Shown in pieces: positions 9,026 to 19,966 of a DNA stretch of 55,562 nucleotides. This DNA comes from Pseudomonadota bacterium (GTDB lineage Bacteria > Pseudomonadota > Gammaproteobacteria > Steroidobacterales > Steroidobacteraceae). The notes beneath the pieces are model-generated. The model did not search any database. It was not told the DNA's origin and saw nothing but the letters and a program-made list of their open reading frames with translations. The stretch is taken from assembly GCA_023391815.1 (NCBI GenBank), contig JAEWAF010000113.1, positions 1 to 55,562 on the forward strand, given 5' to 3'. Both the position numbers and the translations under genes were made by a program. Every line of letters starts with the position of its first letter. The stretch's first letter is position 1.

Positions 9026-9184
9026 GCGGGTCGCTCCCTGGTTAGAGGTCGATGATCAGACGGGTCGGCGACGATAGCAAATTGTTCATGGCTTGCTCCA
9101 TCGCGTGCCGGCAGTCATCGGGGATTCACGCGAATTGCACCCAACCGTCGTCTTTGGAAAAACTCTTGTGGTAAAAGGGCCGCT

Positions 9185-9505
9185 GTGAGCGACACCGTAA
9201 CTGCAACTTCGGACCGACGCAGCCTGCGCGAGCAGGTCGAGGACCTGTTGCCTACGTGGCGCAGCTGGTACCCGAGTCTGTTCGATGCGGCCGCCGATCT
9301 GGGGCTGATCCGGGCACGCGTCTGTGCGCCATCCTCGCTGATGCTATCGAACCGTCACGCGGCCGTGCAGAGCGAAGCGATGCAGATGTTCAAGGAGAAA
9401 TGGTCGGTGGAGGATGAGCCGGAAGAGCCGCAGCTGCCGATCCGGTTGCAGCGGCATCCAACGCCGCGCAAGCCGTTCAAGAAAAAGCCCAAGCCGAGTT
9501 ATTGA
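9185..9505 (+). CDS. Small hypothetical protein with basic tail
   Basis: A 106-residue protein with a GTG start at 9185 and an AAAGGG ribosome site 5-6 bases upstream. The first half looks folded and helical (LREQVEDLLPTWRSWYPSLF). The second half is acidic (VEDEPEEPQLP) and ends in a lysine/proline-rich tail, RKPFKKKPKPSY. I do not recognise it. It has no signal peptide or membrane segment. It lies between the divergent GFA gene and the convergent enoyl-CoA isomerase-like gene, whose stop is 5 bp away. The basic tail could bind nucleic acid, which is only a guess. Confidence 0.6.
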   Translation: MSDTVTATSDRRSLREQVEDLLPTWRSWYPSLFDAAADLGLIRARVCAPSSLMLSNRHAAVQSEAMQMFKEKWSVEDEPEEPQLPIRLQRHPTPRKPFKKKPKPSY

Positions 9506-9510
9506 GCCTG

Positions 9511-10287
9511 CTACGCGCCGAACTTGCTGAAATCCGGCGGACGCCGTTCGGCAAAGGCGCGCAAGGCTTCGGCGGTTTCCGGCGACTGTAGCCGCGTACC
9601 GAAGATCTCACTTTCTTTCGCCATCACGGCCGCAATCGCTGCGCCATCGCGCATCAATTGTTTGGTCGCCTGCAAGGCGCCCAATGGTTTACTTGCTAAC
9701 TTCTTCGCAGCCGCGAGCGCCGCGGCTCGCACTTCACTCGCAGGCAAGGCCGCATTGGCCAGCCCCAATGACGCCGCCGTACGGCCATCGATGGGCTCAC
9801 CGAAAGCAAACATGGCATACGCCCGCGCATAACCGATCCGGGCTTGTAATAACACGCTCGATGCCGCTTCCGGCACGAGCGCGAGATTGACGAACGGCGT
9901 CGAGAGCTTCGCATCCTCGGCGACGAACACCAGGTCACAATGCAGCAGCATCGTGACACCAATACCGACTGCCAGACCATTGACTGCCGCGACAAGCGGC
10001 TTGCGAGCGTAGGCGAGTGCATCGAGGAACTGATGCGTCGTCATCGCTTTCCGATCGAGCGTGCCCGCCGCGACCGCGGCGAAGTCGGCCAGATCGTTGC
10101 CGGCGGTGAATGCGTCGCCTTCGGCATCGAGCAGCACCACCCGAACCGATGGATCCGCATCGGCTCGGGTGAGTGCGGCACCGAGCGCCGTGTACATCGC
10201 CTGCGTCAACGCGTTCTTCTTGTCCGCTCGGGCGAGCGTGATTCGAAGAACGCCATCGTCGATGGCAACGCGCACGTGCTCGGTCAT
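9511..10287 (-). CDS. Enoyl-CoA hydratase/isomerase family protein, isomerase-like
   Basis: A 258-residue crotonase-fold protein with the oxyanion-hole segment GNDLADF and VNGLAVGIG. The two glutamates used by true enoyl-CoA hydratases are absent: the position in the GGGCEL-type motif reads GVTML, and the QPE-type position reads TPF. Instead a glutamate is present in FVNLALVPEAASS, the position of the catalytic base in delta3,delta2-enoyl-CoA isomerases of the ECI2/Eci1 type. It therefore probably moves double bonds during oxidation of unsaturated fatty acids rather than hydrating. It follows acnA on the same strand but reads upstream of nothing else, with 18 bp between its start and the acnA stop. 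Confidence 0.87.
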   Translation of the reverse strand: MTEHVRVAIDDGVLRITLARADKKNALTQAMYTALGAALTRADADPSVRVVLLDAEGDAFTAGNDLADFAAVAAGTLDRKAMTTHQFLDALAYARKPLVAAVNGLAVGIGVTMLLHCDLVFVAEDAKLSTPFVNLALVPEAASSVLLQARIGYARAYAMFAFGEPIDGRTAASLGLANAALPASEVRAAALAAAKKLASKPLGALQATKQLMRDGAAIAAVMAKESEIFGTRLQSPETAEALRAFAERRPPDFSKFGA

Positions 10288-10305
10288 GATCGTTCCTCGA
10301 TCGTT

Positions 10306-12999
<2,694 letters not shown>

Positions 13000-13121
13000 G
13001 CGTCCTCCGCGAGGATAGGGAGTGGCGCGGCTGGCTGATGCGCTGGCAGCGCCAGGGACGCCACCTCGGACAAGGCGCCCCATCTGCTTCGTCCCCTCTA
13101 CCCAGGGGACAAATCGGCGGG

Positions 13122-13127
13122 ATTATA
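13122..13127 (-). promoter_or_regulatory. Perfect -10 hexamer upstream of acnA
   Basis: On the minus strand the sequence reads TATAAT, in an AT-poor region, 123 bases upstream of the acnA start codon. No good -35 hexamer is found 16-18 bp further upstream. If used, it would give a leader of about 115 bases for aconitase. mnmA, on the same strand, ends 83 bp upstream of this box, so it would separate acnA from the purB-nudJ-mnmA unit. Confidence 0.4.
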
Positions 13128-13209
13128 GCGGTCGCCGCGTAACTATGGGGGCGATCGGGGGCATTCCCGGAACAATTTCCAGGCGAGTTCCGCCTGACAA
13201 CGCAATCTT

Positions 13210-14298
13210 TTACGCGGTCCGGTCGACGACGCCGCCACCGAGGCAGACCTCGCCGACGTAAAACACCACGTATTGACCGGGAGTGACCGCACGTTGCGGC
13301 TGGTGGAATCGGACGTGTACGCCGCCGTCCGCGAATACTTCGACACTGCACGCCTGATCCGGCTGGCGATAGCGCACTTTGGCAGTGCATTCGAATCGTT
13401 GTGCCGGCGCTTCGCCCGCAACCCAGGCGAGCTGCGAGGCCCAGGCTTCGGATCTCAGCATCGCTGGATGATCATGACCTTGCACGACGACGAGCACATT
13501 GCGAGCGAGGTCCTTGTCCGCGACATACCACGGCGCTTCGCCCGCGTCGTTTCGTCCGCCGATGCCGAGCCCCTGACGTTGACCGAGCGTGTAATACATG
13601 AGTCCGCGATGTTCGCCGACACGACGCCCCTCGATCGTTTCGATCGACCCCGGCTGCGCGGGCAGATAGGTTTCCAGGAATTGCGCGAACGGCCTTTCAC
13701 CGATGAAACAAATCCCGGTGCTGTCTTTCTTGTCGAACACCGGCAAGGTCTGCTCGCGAGCGAGCCGTCGCACCTCGCTCTTTTGCAGATCCCCGATGGG
13801 GAAGAGCGTGTGCGCGAGCGCCTCGCCCGGCATGGCGTGCAGAAAGTAACTTTGATCTTTGTTGGGATCGAGTCCGCGCAACAGTTTGGCGCGTGACCGC
13901 GAAGGATCGTGTTCGACGCGCGCGTAGTGGCCGGTCGCGACCCATTCGCCACCGAGCCGACGCGCGTAGTCGTAACAAACGCCGAACTTGATCTCACGAT
14001 TGCACAGCACGTCCGGATTGGGCGTGCGACCGTGACGGTACTCGTCGAGGAAATAACTGAAGACGCGCTCACGATACTCGCCGGCGAAGCTCACCTTGTG
14101 CAGCGGGATCCGCAGTTGCTCACAGACCTGGCGCGCGTCCTGATAATCCTCGGCGGCGGTGCAGTAGCCGTCTTCGTCCTCGTCCCAGTTGCTCATGAAC
14201 AAGCCCTGGACGTCGTATCCTTGTTGCAGCAGCAGCCACGCGGCGACGGACGAGTCCACGCCGCCGGACATGCCGACGATCACGAGAGGAGCGGTCAC
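13210..14298 (-). CDS. mnmA: tRNA-specific 2-thiouridylase
   Basis: A 362-residue enzyme that puts sulfur on C2 of U34 in tRNA-Lys, -Glu and -Gln. The PP-loop SGGVDSS is at residues 11-17. The two catalytic cysteines are Cys99 (PNPDVLCNRE) and Cys197 (STGICFIGERPF). ATGHYARVE and YYTLGQRQGLGIGG are typical. It starts 13 bp after the nudJ stop and so is probably in one transcript with nudJ and purB. In Escherichia coli the same functions cluster as nudJ-mnmA-hflD-purB; here hflD is missing and the order differs. Confidence 0.96.
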   Translation of the reverse strand: MTAPLVIVGMSGGVDSSVAAWLLLQQGYDVQGLFMSNWDEDEDGYCTAAEDYQDARQVCEQLRIPLHKVSFAGEYRERVFSYFLDEYRHGRTPNPDVLCNREIKFGVCYDYARRLGGEWVATGHYARVEHDPSRSRAKLLRGLDPNKDQSYFLHAMPGEALAHTLFPIGDLQKSEVRRLAREQTLPVFDKKDSTGICFIGERPFAQFLETYLPAQPGSIETIEGRRVGEHRGLMYYTLGQRQGLGIGGRNDAGEAPWYVADKDLARNVLVVVQGHDHPAMLRSEAWASQLAWVAGEAPAQRFECTAKVRYRQPDQACSVEVFADGGVHVRFHQPQRAVTPGQYVVFYVGEVCLGGGVVDRTA

Positions 14299-14311
14299 TT
14301 CGGAGAACGGA

Positions 14312-14827
14312 TCAGATCAAACGATTGATGGCCGGATGCTCGAGCGTGCGCGCGCGCACTTCCGGAGACAGGACACCATCTTTGACGACGTTTTTCGCGA
14401 CATCAAGAGGATGCCGGCTGCCTTCCAGGTAATCGTCGATGCAACGGAGCACGAGCGGGCTGCGCAGGCGCGCCGAGCGGGCGATGATCTGATCTCGGTC
14501 CAGCCACAGGGCGCGCTCGATGCCGCGATCGAGCGGGCGGTCGGCGTGGTGATGGGTCACTTCGCCCGAATACACCACCCGCAGGAAGCTGCGCTGCTTC
14601 TCCACCTGTTCCCACAAGTAAACGCCGATCAACGCCTGGGGCCGGAACGTCCAGGCGGTTTCTTCCAGCGTTTCGCGGATCACGGCTTCGATGAACTGCT
14701 CGCCGCGCTCGACGTGGCCGGCCGGCTGGTTGAACACCATGCGATTGCCGACCCGCTCCTCCACGAGCAGGAATTGACCGTCGCGTTCGACGACGGCGGC
14801 TACAGTGAGATCGGGGCGCACGGTCAT
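14312..14827 (-). CDS. nudJ: NudJ-type Nudix phosphohydrolase
   Basis: A 171-residue Nudix enzyme. The complete Nudix box, spanning GHVERGE then AVIRETLEETAW (GX5EX7REUXEEXGU pattern), lies at about residues 37-59. The opening TVAAVVERDGQFLLVEE is like NudJ (YmfB), which hydrolyses nucleoside di- and triphosphates and hydroxymethylpyrimidine pyrophosphate. Its position just upstream of mnmA supports the nudJ assignment. The C-terminal extension of about 30 residues is not recognisable. Confidence 0.87.
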   Translation of the reverse strand: MTVRPDLTVAAVVERDGQFLLVEERVGNRMVFNQPAGHVERGEQFIEAVIRETLEETAWTFRPQALIGVYLWEQVEKQRSFLRVVYSGEVTHHHADRPLDRGIERALWLDRDQIIARSARLRSPLVLRCIDDYLEGSRHPLDVAKNVVKDGVLSPEVRARTLEHPAINRLI

Positions 14828-14906
14828 GCCGGGAGTATAACTACCCTGTAAGAACGATTTGTGATGCTTATCAAGCTATTGGACGACAAAGGTCATGTAA
14901 TGAAGT

Positions 14907-16274
14907 TCAGACCTTTTTGGCCAATTGCTCTGCATAGCCAACGTAGCGGGCCGGCGATAGTTCCAGCAGCGCCTGCTTGGCAGACTCCGGCAGGGCGAGG
15001 CCGGAGACAAACTGTCGCAACGAGGCGGCATCGACCCGCTGGCCGCGCGTCAGCGACTTCAATTGCTCATAGGCATTCTCGACGCCATAGCGCCGCATCA
15101 CGGTCTGGATGGGCTCGGCGAGCAGCTCCCAGTTGGAGTCGAGATCTTCCTCCAGGCGGCTGGTATCGACGTCGACTCGCTCCAGGCCGCGCTCGATGGA
15201 GCGCCAGGCAATCAACGCATGACTGACCGCGACGCCGACATTGCGCAGGACCGTCGAGTCGGTGAGATCGCGCTGCCAACGCGACACCGGCAATTTATCC
15301 GAGAGATACCGAAGCATCGAGTTCGACAACGTGAGATTGCCCTCGGCGTTTTCGAAATCGATGGGATTGACCTTGTGCGGCATGGTCGAGGAGCCGGTCT
15401 CGCCGGCCACGACGCGTTGACGGAAATAGCCGAGCGAGATGTAACCCCACATGTCACGACAGAGCGAGACGAGCACCGTGTTCAAGCGCGCGAGCGCGTC
15501 GAAATATTCGGCCATCCAGTCGTGCGGTTCGATCTGCGTCGTGTACGGATTCCATGTCAGGCCGAGCGATTCGACGAAGCGCTGACCGAGACGGGGCCAG
15601 TCAACGTTCGGATACGCGACGATGTGTGCGTTGAAGTTACCCACCGCGCCGTTGATCTTGCCGCTGATGGTGACCGCCGCAAGCCGCGTACGCGCCTCAC
15701 GCAAACGGTAGGTGAAGTTCGCGACTTCCTTGCCGAGCGTCGTCGGCGTTGCCGGCTGGCCATGCGTGCGTGACATCATCGGGGTCGCCGCATGTAAATG
15801 CGCCAGGGCGCGGAGCCGGGTGATGAGCGTGTCGAGCCTGGGCAACAGCACTTGATCGCGCGCTTCCCTCAGCATCAACGCATAGCTGAGATTGTTGATA
15901 TCTTCGGACGTACAGGCGAAGTGGACGAACTCCCGACGGGTGCGCCATGCCGGCACGGCATCGAGGCGACTCTTGACGAAGTACTCGACCGCCTTCACGT
16001 CATGATTGGTTTCGCGTTCGAGCTTCTTGACCTCGGCGGCCTCGGCGTCGGTCAGTTCGGCGGCTAGCGCATCGAGCACGGTGAGTGCGGCGGCCGGCAG
16101 ACCGCGCAGTTCCTCGATGCCGGGCTCGGCGGCCAGGGCCTTGAGCCAGAGCGCCTCGACGCGGACCCGCTGACGGATCAGCCCGCGCTCGCTGAATAAC
16201 GGCCGAAGCTCGGCGGCCTTGTCAGCATAGCGGCCGTCGATGGGTGAAATCGCATTCAAGGGACTGTTGTTCAT
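14907..16274 (-). CDS. purB: Adenylosuccinate lyase
   Basis: A 455-residue lyase that works twice in purine synthesis, splitting SAICAR and adenylosuccinate with release of fumarate. The superfamily signature is GSSTMPHKVNPIDFENAEGN, and the N-terminal NAISPIDGRYADKA and SRTHGQPATPTTLGKE are standard; length equals the Escherichia coli enzyme (456). The frame is open another 218 codons upstream, but that part runs antisense into fumC and is not coding; the ATG at 16274 fits the family start. No Shine-Dalgarno sequence is obvious before it. The fumC start is 36 bp away on the other strand. Confidence 0.97.
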   Translation of the reverse strand: MNNSPLNAISPIDGRYADKAAELRPLFSERGLIRQRVRVEALWLKALAAEPGIEELRGLPAAALTVLDALAAELTDAEAAEVKKLERETNHDVKAVEYFVKSRLDAVPAWRTRREFVHFACTSEDINNLSYALMLREARDQVLLPRLDTLITRLRALAHLHAATPMMSRTHGQPATPTTLGKEVANFTYRLREARTRLAAVTISGKINGAVGNFNAHIVAYPNVDWPRLGQRFVESLGLTWNPYTTQIEPHDWMAEYFDALARLNTVLVSLCRDMWGYISLGYFRQRVVAGETGSSTMPHKVNPIDFENAEGNLTLSNSMLRYLSDKLPVSRWQRDLTDSTVLRNVGVAVSHALIAWRSIERGLERVDVDTSRLEEDLDSNWELLAEPIQTVMRRYGVENAYEQLKSLTRGQRVDAASLRQFVSGLALPESAKQALLELSPARYVGYAEQLAKKV

Positions 16275-16282
16275 CGTAGAAT
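16255..16282 (+). promoter_or_regulatory. Candidate fumC promoter
   Basis: A TAGAAT hexamer (16277-16282, five of six consensus positions) is preceded 16 bp upstream by TTCAAG (16255-16260), a weak -35. The predicted transcript would start near 16289, giving a 5' leader of about 20 bases with AGAGGTGA before the GTG start of fumC. The -35 lies inside the first codons of purB. A TATGAT on the opposite strand (16281-16286) could serve purB and would overlap this box. Confidence 0.35.
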
Positions 16283-16310
16283 CATACCGGAATGCTTCAG
16301 AGGTGATGGC

Positions 16311-17714
16311 GTGGCCAACGATGACTTTCGCATCGAGCGGGACAGCCTGGGTGAGCTGAAGGTCCCGGCCGGTGCGTTGTGGGGCGCGCAGACGCAGCGC
16401 GCCGTGGATAACTTCCCGATCAGCGGCCTGCGCATGCCGCGTGACTTCATTCGGGCGCTGGGCCTGATCAAGTGGGCCGCCGCCACCGCCAACCTGGAGT
16501 TGGGCGGCCTGGACGCGAAGCACGCGGCCGCCATTCAAAAGGCCTCGCTCGAGGTGGTCGAAGGCCGGCACGACGCGCAGTTCCCGATCGACGTGTTCCA
16601 GACCGGCTCCGGCACCAGCAGCAACATGAATGCCAACGAGGTCATCGCCCATCTGGCCTCGAAGTTCGCCGGCATCGCCGTGCATCCCAACGATCACGTC
16701 AACATGAGCCAGAGCTCGAACGATGTGATTCCCACCGCCATCCACGTGAGCGCGTTGCTCGCCGTCGAGCAGCACCTGTTGCCAGCCCTCGCTTATTTGA
16801 GCGCCGTGATCAGTCGACGCATCGGGGAGATCGGCGAGATCGTCAAGACCGGGCGCACGCATCTGATGGATGCGATGCCGGTGACATTCGGTCAGGAAAT
16901 GAGCGGCTGGCGCACGCAGATCGAGCATGGCAGCGCGCGCGTGATGGAGTCACGCGCGCGATTGCAGATGATCGCGCTCGGTGGCACCGCGGTCGGCACC
17001 GGCGTCAATGCGCATCCACGCTTCGCGCTGCGAGCCTCGCGTTATCTCTCGGTCAAGAGCGGTCTGGAGCTCAAGCCCAGCACGAACTATTTCGAGGCGC
17101 TGTCGTCGCAGGACGCGGCGGTCGAGCTCTCCGGACAGCTGCGCACGCTGGCAGTATCGATGATGAAGATCGCGAACGATCTGCGCTGGATGAACAGCGG
17201 TCCGCTCGCGGGGCTCGGCGAAATTTCTCTGCCGGCACTCCAGCCCGGTAGCAGCATCATGCCGGGCAAAGTGAATCCGGTGATTCCCGAGGCGGTCGCC
17301 ATGGTGGCCGCGCAAGTGATGGGCAACGATGCGACCATCGCCATCGCCGGGCAGTCCGGGAATTTCCAGCTCAACGTGATGCTGCCAGTGATCGCCTATA
17401 ACCTGTTACAGAGCATCGATCTGCTCGCCAACGCCGCCCGTGCGCTCGCCGATTCGGCGCTCGCGGGCTTCACTGTCAACGAGCAGCGCATCGGCGAGGC
17501 GTTGAATCGCAATCCGATTCTGGTGACCGCGCTCAATCCGGTGATCGGCTACGAAGCGGGCGCGAAGATCGCGAAGGAAGCTTATGCCACCGGCCGGCCC
17601 ATCAAGGAGGTCGCGGCCGAGCGCACGCAGCTCGCCGAAGAGGAGCTGTCGAAATATCTCGATCCGCGCGAGCTGACCAAGGCCGGCGGCAAAGTCCAGG
17701 GCGGCGGGGGCTAA
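16311..17714 (+). CDS. fumC: Class II fumarate hydratase
   Basis: A 467-residue iron-independent fumarase interconverting fumarate and malate. The start codon is GTG, behind AGAGGTGA. Motifs are GALWGAQTQRAV, the TGSGTSSNMNANEV and NDHVNMSQSSNDV segments, and the superfamily signature GSSIMPGKVNPVIPEA. It belongs to the same fold as PurB, encoded divergently next door. The end of the protein has a glycine-rich tail (GGKVQGGGG). The Nudix gene begins 1 bp after its stop, so translation is likely coupled. Confidence 0.97.
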   Translation: MANDDFRIERDSLGELKVPAGALWGAQTQRAVDNFPISGLRMPRDFIRALGLIKWAAATANLELGGLDAKHAAAIQKASLEVVEGRHDAQFPIDVFQTGSGTSSNMNANEVIAHLASKFAGIAVHPNDHVNMSQSSNDVIPTAIHVSALLAVEQHLLPALAYLSAVISRRIGEIGEIVKTGRTHLMDAMPVTFGQEMSGWRTQIEHGSARVMESRARLQMIALGGTAVGTGVNAHPRFALRASRYLSVKSGLELKPSTNYFEALSSQDAAVELSGQLRTLAVSMMKIANDLRWMNSGPLAGLGEISLPALQPGSSIMPGKVNPVIPEAVAMVAAQVMGNDATIAIAGQSGNFQLNVMLPVIAYNLLQSIDLLANAARALADSALAGFTVNEQRIGEALNRNPILVTALNPVIGYEAGAKIAKEAYATGRPIKEVAAERTQLAEEELSKYLDPRELTKAGGKVQGGGG

Positions 17715-17715
17715 G

Positions 17716-18351
17716 TTGAACGATCGAATCGCCCTGCGGCGGCTCATTGAAGAGCGGCTGAAGGACTCCCGTGCGGTCCCCGATCCCACCACGGCCGTGC
17801 CGGCGGGATTCTCGGCCAACGACATCGAATCGATTCGCGCGTACTTTCCTGCCGCGCCGATCGCGGCGGCTGTGCTCGTGCCCATCGTCGAACATGAAAC
17901 CGGGCTCACCGTGCTGCTCACCCAACGCGCCTCGACCCTGAAGAATCACGCCGGGCAGATCAGTTTTCCAGGCGGTCGCATCGAGCCGACCGATCTGAAT
18001 CCGCTCGAAGCCGCGTTGCGTGAGACCGAAGAGGAGATCGGCGTCGGCCGCGAGTACATCACCTTCGCGGGGTATCTCGAGCCGCAGCTGGTGCTGACCG
18101 GCTATTGGGTGACGCCGGTCGTTGCGTTCCTGCAGCCGGGCTTCGAGCTCAAGCTGGATCATCGCGAAGTCGCGGCAGCCTTCGAAGTGCCGCTGCGTCA
18201 CATTCTCGATCCAGTGAATCATCGTGCACGCAGCCGCGAGCTGGGTGCGGTCACCGTGCAGGTGTACGACATTCCTTATCAACATCACAACATCTGGGGC
18301 GCGACCGCCGGCATGTTGATGTCACTGTATCGGCTGCTACAAACCGAGTAA
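17716..18351 (+). CDS. CoA pyrophosphatase, NudL-like Nudix hydrolase
   Basis: A 211-residue Nudix enzyme with the CoA-specific UPF0035 block LLTQRASTLKNHAGQISFPG directly before the Nudix box (ALRETEEEIG core). This combination is typical of NudL/PCD1 enzymes that hydrolyse CoA and oxidised CoA derivatives. The start is a TTG at 17716, one base after the fumC stop, behind a run of Gs in the end of fumC; no better start exists without losing the N-terminus. Together with mazG 6 bp downstream it forms a fumC-nudix-mazG operon. Confidence 0.88.
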   Translation: MNDRIALRRLIEERLKDSRAVPDPTTAVPAGFSANDIESIRAYFPAAPIAAAVLVPIVEHETGLTVLLTQRASTLKNHAGQISFPGGRIEPTDLNPLEAALRETEEEIGVGREYITFAGYLEPQLVLTGYWVTPVVAFLQPGFELKLDHREVAAAFEVPLRHILDPVNHRARSRELGAVTVQVYDIPYQHHNIWGATAGMLMSLYRLLQTE

Positions 18352-18357
18352 TCAATC

Positions 18358-19200
18358 ATGTCCGGCATCCAACGTCTGCTCGAGATCATGGCCCGCCTGC
18401 GCGATCCACAGCGCGGCTGTCCGTGGGATCTGCAACAGAACTTCAAGACCATCGCGCCGTATACGGTCGAGGAAGCTTACGAAGTCGCCGATGCCATCGA
18501 GCGCGACGACCTTCCATCCTTACGCGACGAGCTCGGCGACCTGTTGTTTCAAGTCGTGTTTCATTCGCAAATGGCGCAGGAGCAGGGAGCGTTCGACTTC
18601 GACGACGTGGCCAACGCCATTTGCGACAAGATGGAACGGCGTCATCCGCATGTGTTCGGTGATGCCTCGATCGCCGATGCCGAGGCACAGACCGTCGCGT
18701 GGGAAGAGCAGAAGCGTCGCGAACGGGCGCAGAAACGAAACGGTGAAGAAGCGGCGAGTGTCCTCGATGACGTGCCGGTCGCCCTGCCGGCGCTCACTCG
18801 TGCGAACAAGCTCGGCAAGCGGGCGGCCCGGGTGGGCTTCGAATGGTCGGACGTGCACGGCGCGATCGAGAAGCTCGATGAGGAGATCGCGGAATTCAAG
18901 GCCGAAGTGCGCTCGCATGTCTGCCTGCAGTCGGATACGACCGCCGAAGGCCAGCCTCGTCAGCAAGAACGGCTCGCCGCCGAGCTGGGCGACGTGCTCT
19001 TCTGTGTGGTGAACGTGTGCCGCTATCTGAAAATCGACCCGGAACAGGCGCTCAAACGCACCAACGCCAGCTTCGAGCGACGCTTCCGTTATGTCGAGCG
19101 CGGCCTCGCGCGACAGGGCAAGACACCGGAGCAGGCCACCCTGGCCGAGATGGACAAGCTGTGGGAGGAAGGCAAGGCGCAGGAACGGCGCCAGCCCTGA
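18358..19200 (+). CDS. mazG: MazG nucleoside triphosphate pyrophosphohydrolase
   Basis: A 280-residue two-domain MazG, which converts (d)NTPs to NMPs plus pyrophosphate and can lower ppGpp effects. The N-terminal domain has CPWDLQQNFKTI, TVEEAYEVADAI and DELGDLLFQVVFHS with the metal-binding EExxE/ExxD pattern. The C-terminal copy starts near KLGKRAARVGFEWSD and repeats IEKLDEEIAEFKAEV and ELGDVLFCVVNVCRYL. Length is close to Escherichia coli MazG (263). No mazEF toxin pair is adjacent. A 7-bp inverted repeat at 19210-19232 follows the stop. Confidence 0.94.
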   Translation: MSGIQRLLEIMARLRDPQRGCPWDLQQNFKTIAPYTVEEAYEVADAIERDDLPSLRDELGDLLFQVVFHSQMAQEQGAFDFDDVANAICDKMERRHPHVFGDASIADAEAQTVAWEEQKRRERAQKRNGEEAASVLDDVPVALPALTRANKLGKRAARVGFEWSDVHGAIEKLDEEIAEFKAEVRSHVCLQSDTTAEGQPRQQERLAAELGDVLFCVVNVCRYLKIDPEQALKRTNASFERRFRYVERGLARQGKTPEQATLAEMDKLWEEGKAQERRQP

Positions 19201-19315
19201 CCGATACAGTCGGTCACAGTTTGTCTGACCGATTCAGGGTTCATTCATGGCCTCAGCCCTAACTTGACTCCCACGCTCGGTGCTTTCCACATACCGAGTT
19301 CCTGGAGAGATCAAG

Positions 19316-19864
19316 ATGAGTGTCGGTCGCGTTTCGATGGCTGTGACGGGTGTGCTGCTCGCCGGCGTGGCCCTGGCCGGACCGCCGCGCTACGAGCGCA
19401 GCTCCTCTCAAGAATACGACTACGCCCCGGTCACCCACGTCGAGCCCATCGTCCGGCAGGTCCGGGTCGAAACGCCCAATCGTGAGTGCTACGACGACGT
19501 GCGTTACGTCGAAGACCGCCCCCACATCTCCGATCCCGCCGTAGGCGTGCGTACCCTGGTTGGCGGCATCATCGGTGGCGTGATCGGACACCAGTTCGGC
19601 AGCGGCCGGGGCCGGGATGCGGCCACCGTCGCCGGTGCGACGGTCGGTGCCGCGGTCGGCTACGACGCCGCCGCGCGCCGTTCAGCTTCGGTGCGTGAAG
19701 AAATAGTTCAGCGTTGCGAAGTCCGATATGAGAAACGGTACGAAGAGCGTATTGACGGGTACCGGGTGAGCTACGAGTACAACGGTCGTGAATACACGAC
19801 CCGCCTGCCGTACGACCCCGGTGAACGCATTCGGGTCAGGGTGGCCGTCGCCGTGGCCGAATGA
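19316..19864 (+). CDS. Glycine-zipper 2TM envelope protein
   Basis: A 182-residue exported protein. A signal peptide (VSMAVTGVLLAGVALAGPP) is followed by a Tyr/Arg-rich stretch. A glycine-zipper motif with regular small residues (VGGIIGGVIGHQFGSGRGRD then ATVAGATVGAAVGYDAA) lies at about residues 79-118, as in SlyB/Rickettsia 17-kDa-type proteins. The last third is charged and beta-like with several tyrosines. No lipobox cysteine is visible. The start at 19316 has GGAGAG 6 bases upstream. Such proteins are usually in the outer membrane or periplasm; SlyB-like ones are often PhoP-controlled, and phoP lies 400 bp downstream. Confidence 0.85.
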   Translation: MSVGRVSMAVTGVLLAGVALAGPPRYERSSSQEYDYAPVTHVEPIVRQVRVETPNRECYDDVRYVEDRPHISDPAVGVRTLVGGIIGGVIGHQFGSGRGRDAATVAGATVGAAVGYDAAARRSASVREEIVQRCEVRYEKRYEERIDGYRVSYEYNGREYTTRLPYDPGERIRVRVAVAVAE

Positions 19865-19920
19865 GGTGGAGGCCGGTCAAACGTTTTCCATCTTCAACGG
19901 GAGTTTTCTCAAAGGTTGTG

Positions 19921-19948
19921 CGGCGGGGCGTGAACATACGTCCCGCCG
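19921..19948. promoter_or_regulatory. Strong GC-rich hairpin before the PepSY-phoPQ unit
   Basis: Ten bases (19921-19930) pair with 19939-19948 around an 8-base loop, with a single G-U wobble. It ends 18 bases before the start codon of the PepSY-like gene. There is no T-run, so it is not a classic terminator. It could be a leader structure controlling the operon or the stabilising 3' end of the glycine-zipper mRNA. Confidence 0.55.
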
Positions 19949-19966
19949 TGCGTACACTTAGCCCCC

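Noticed and set aside
16275..16928. N-terminal extension of purB by 218 codons
   Set aside because: This part is antisense to fumC, and the PurB family begins at the ATG at 16274.
18358..19200. Toxin-antitoxin locus because of the name mazG
   Set aside because: mazG is a housecleaning pyrophosphohydrolase; no mazE or mazF is encoded next to it.
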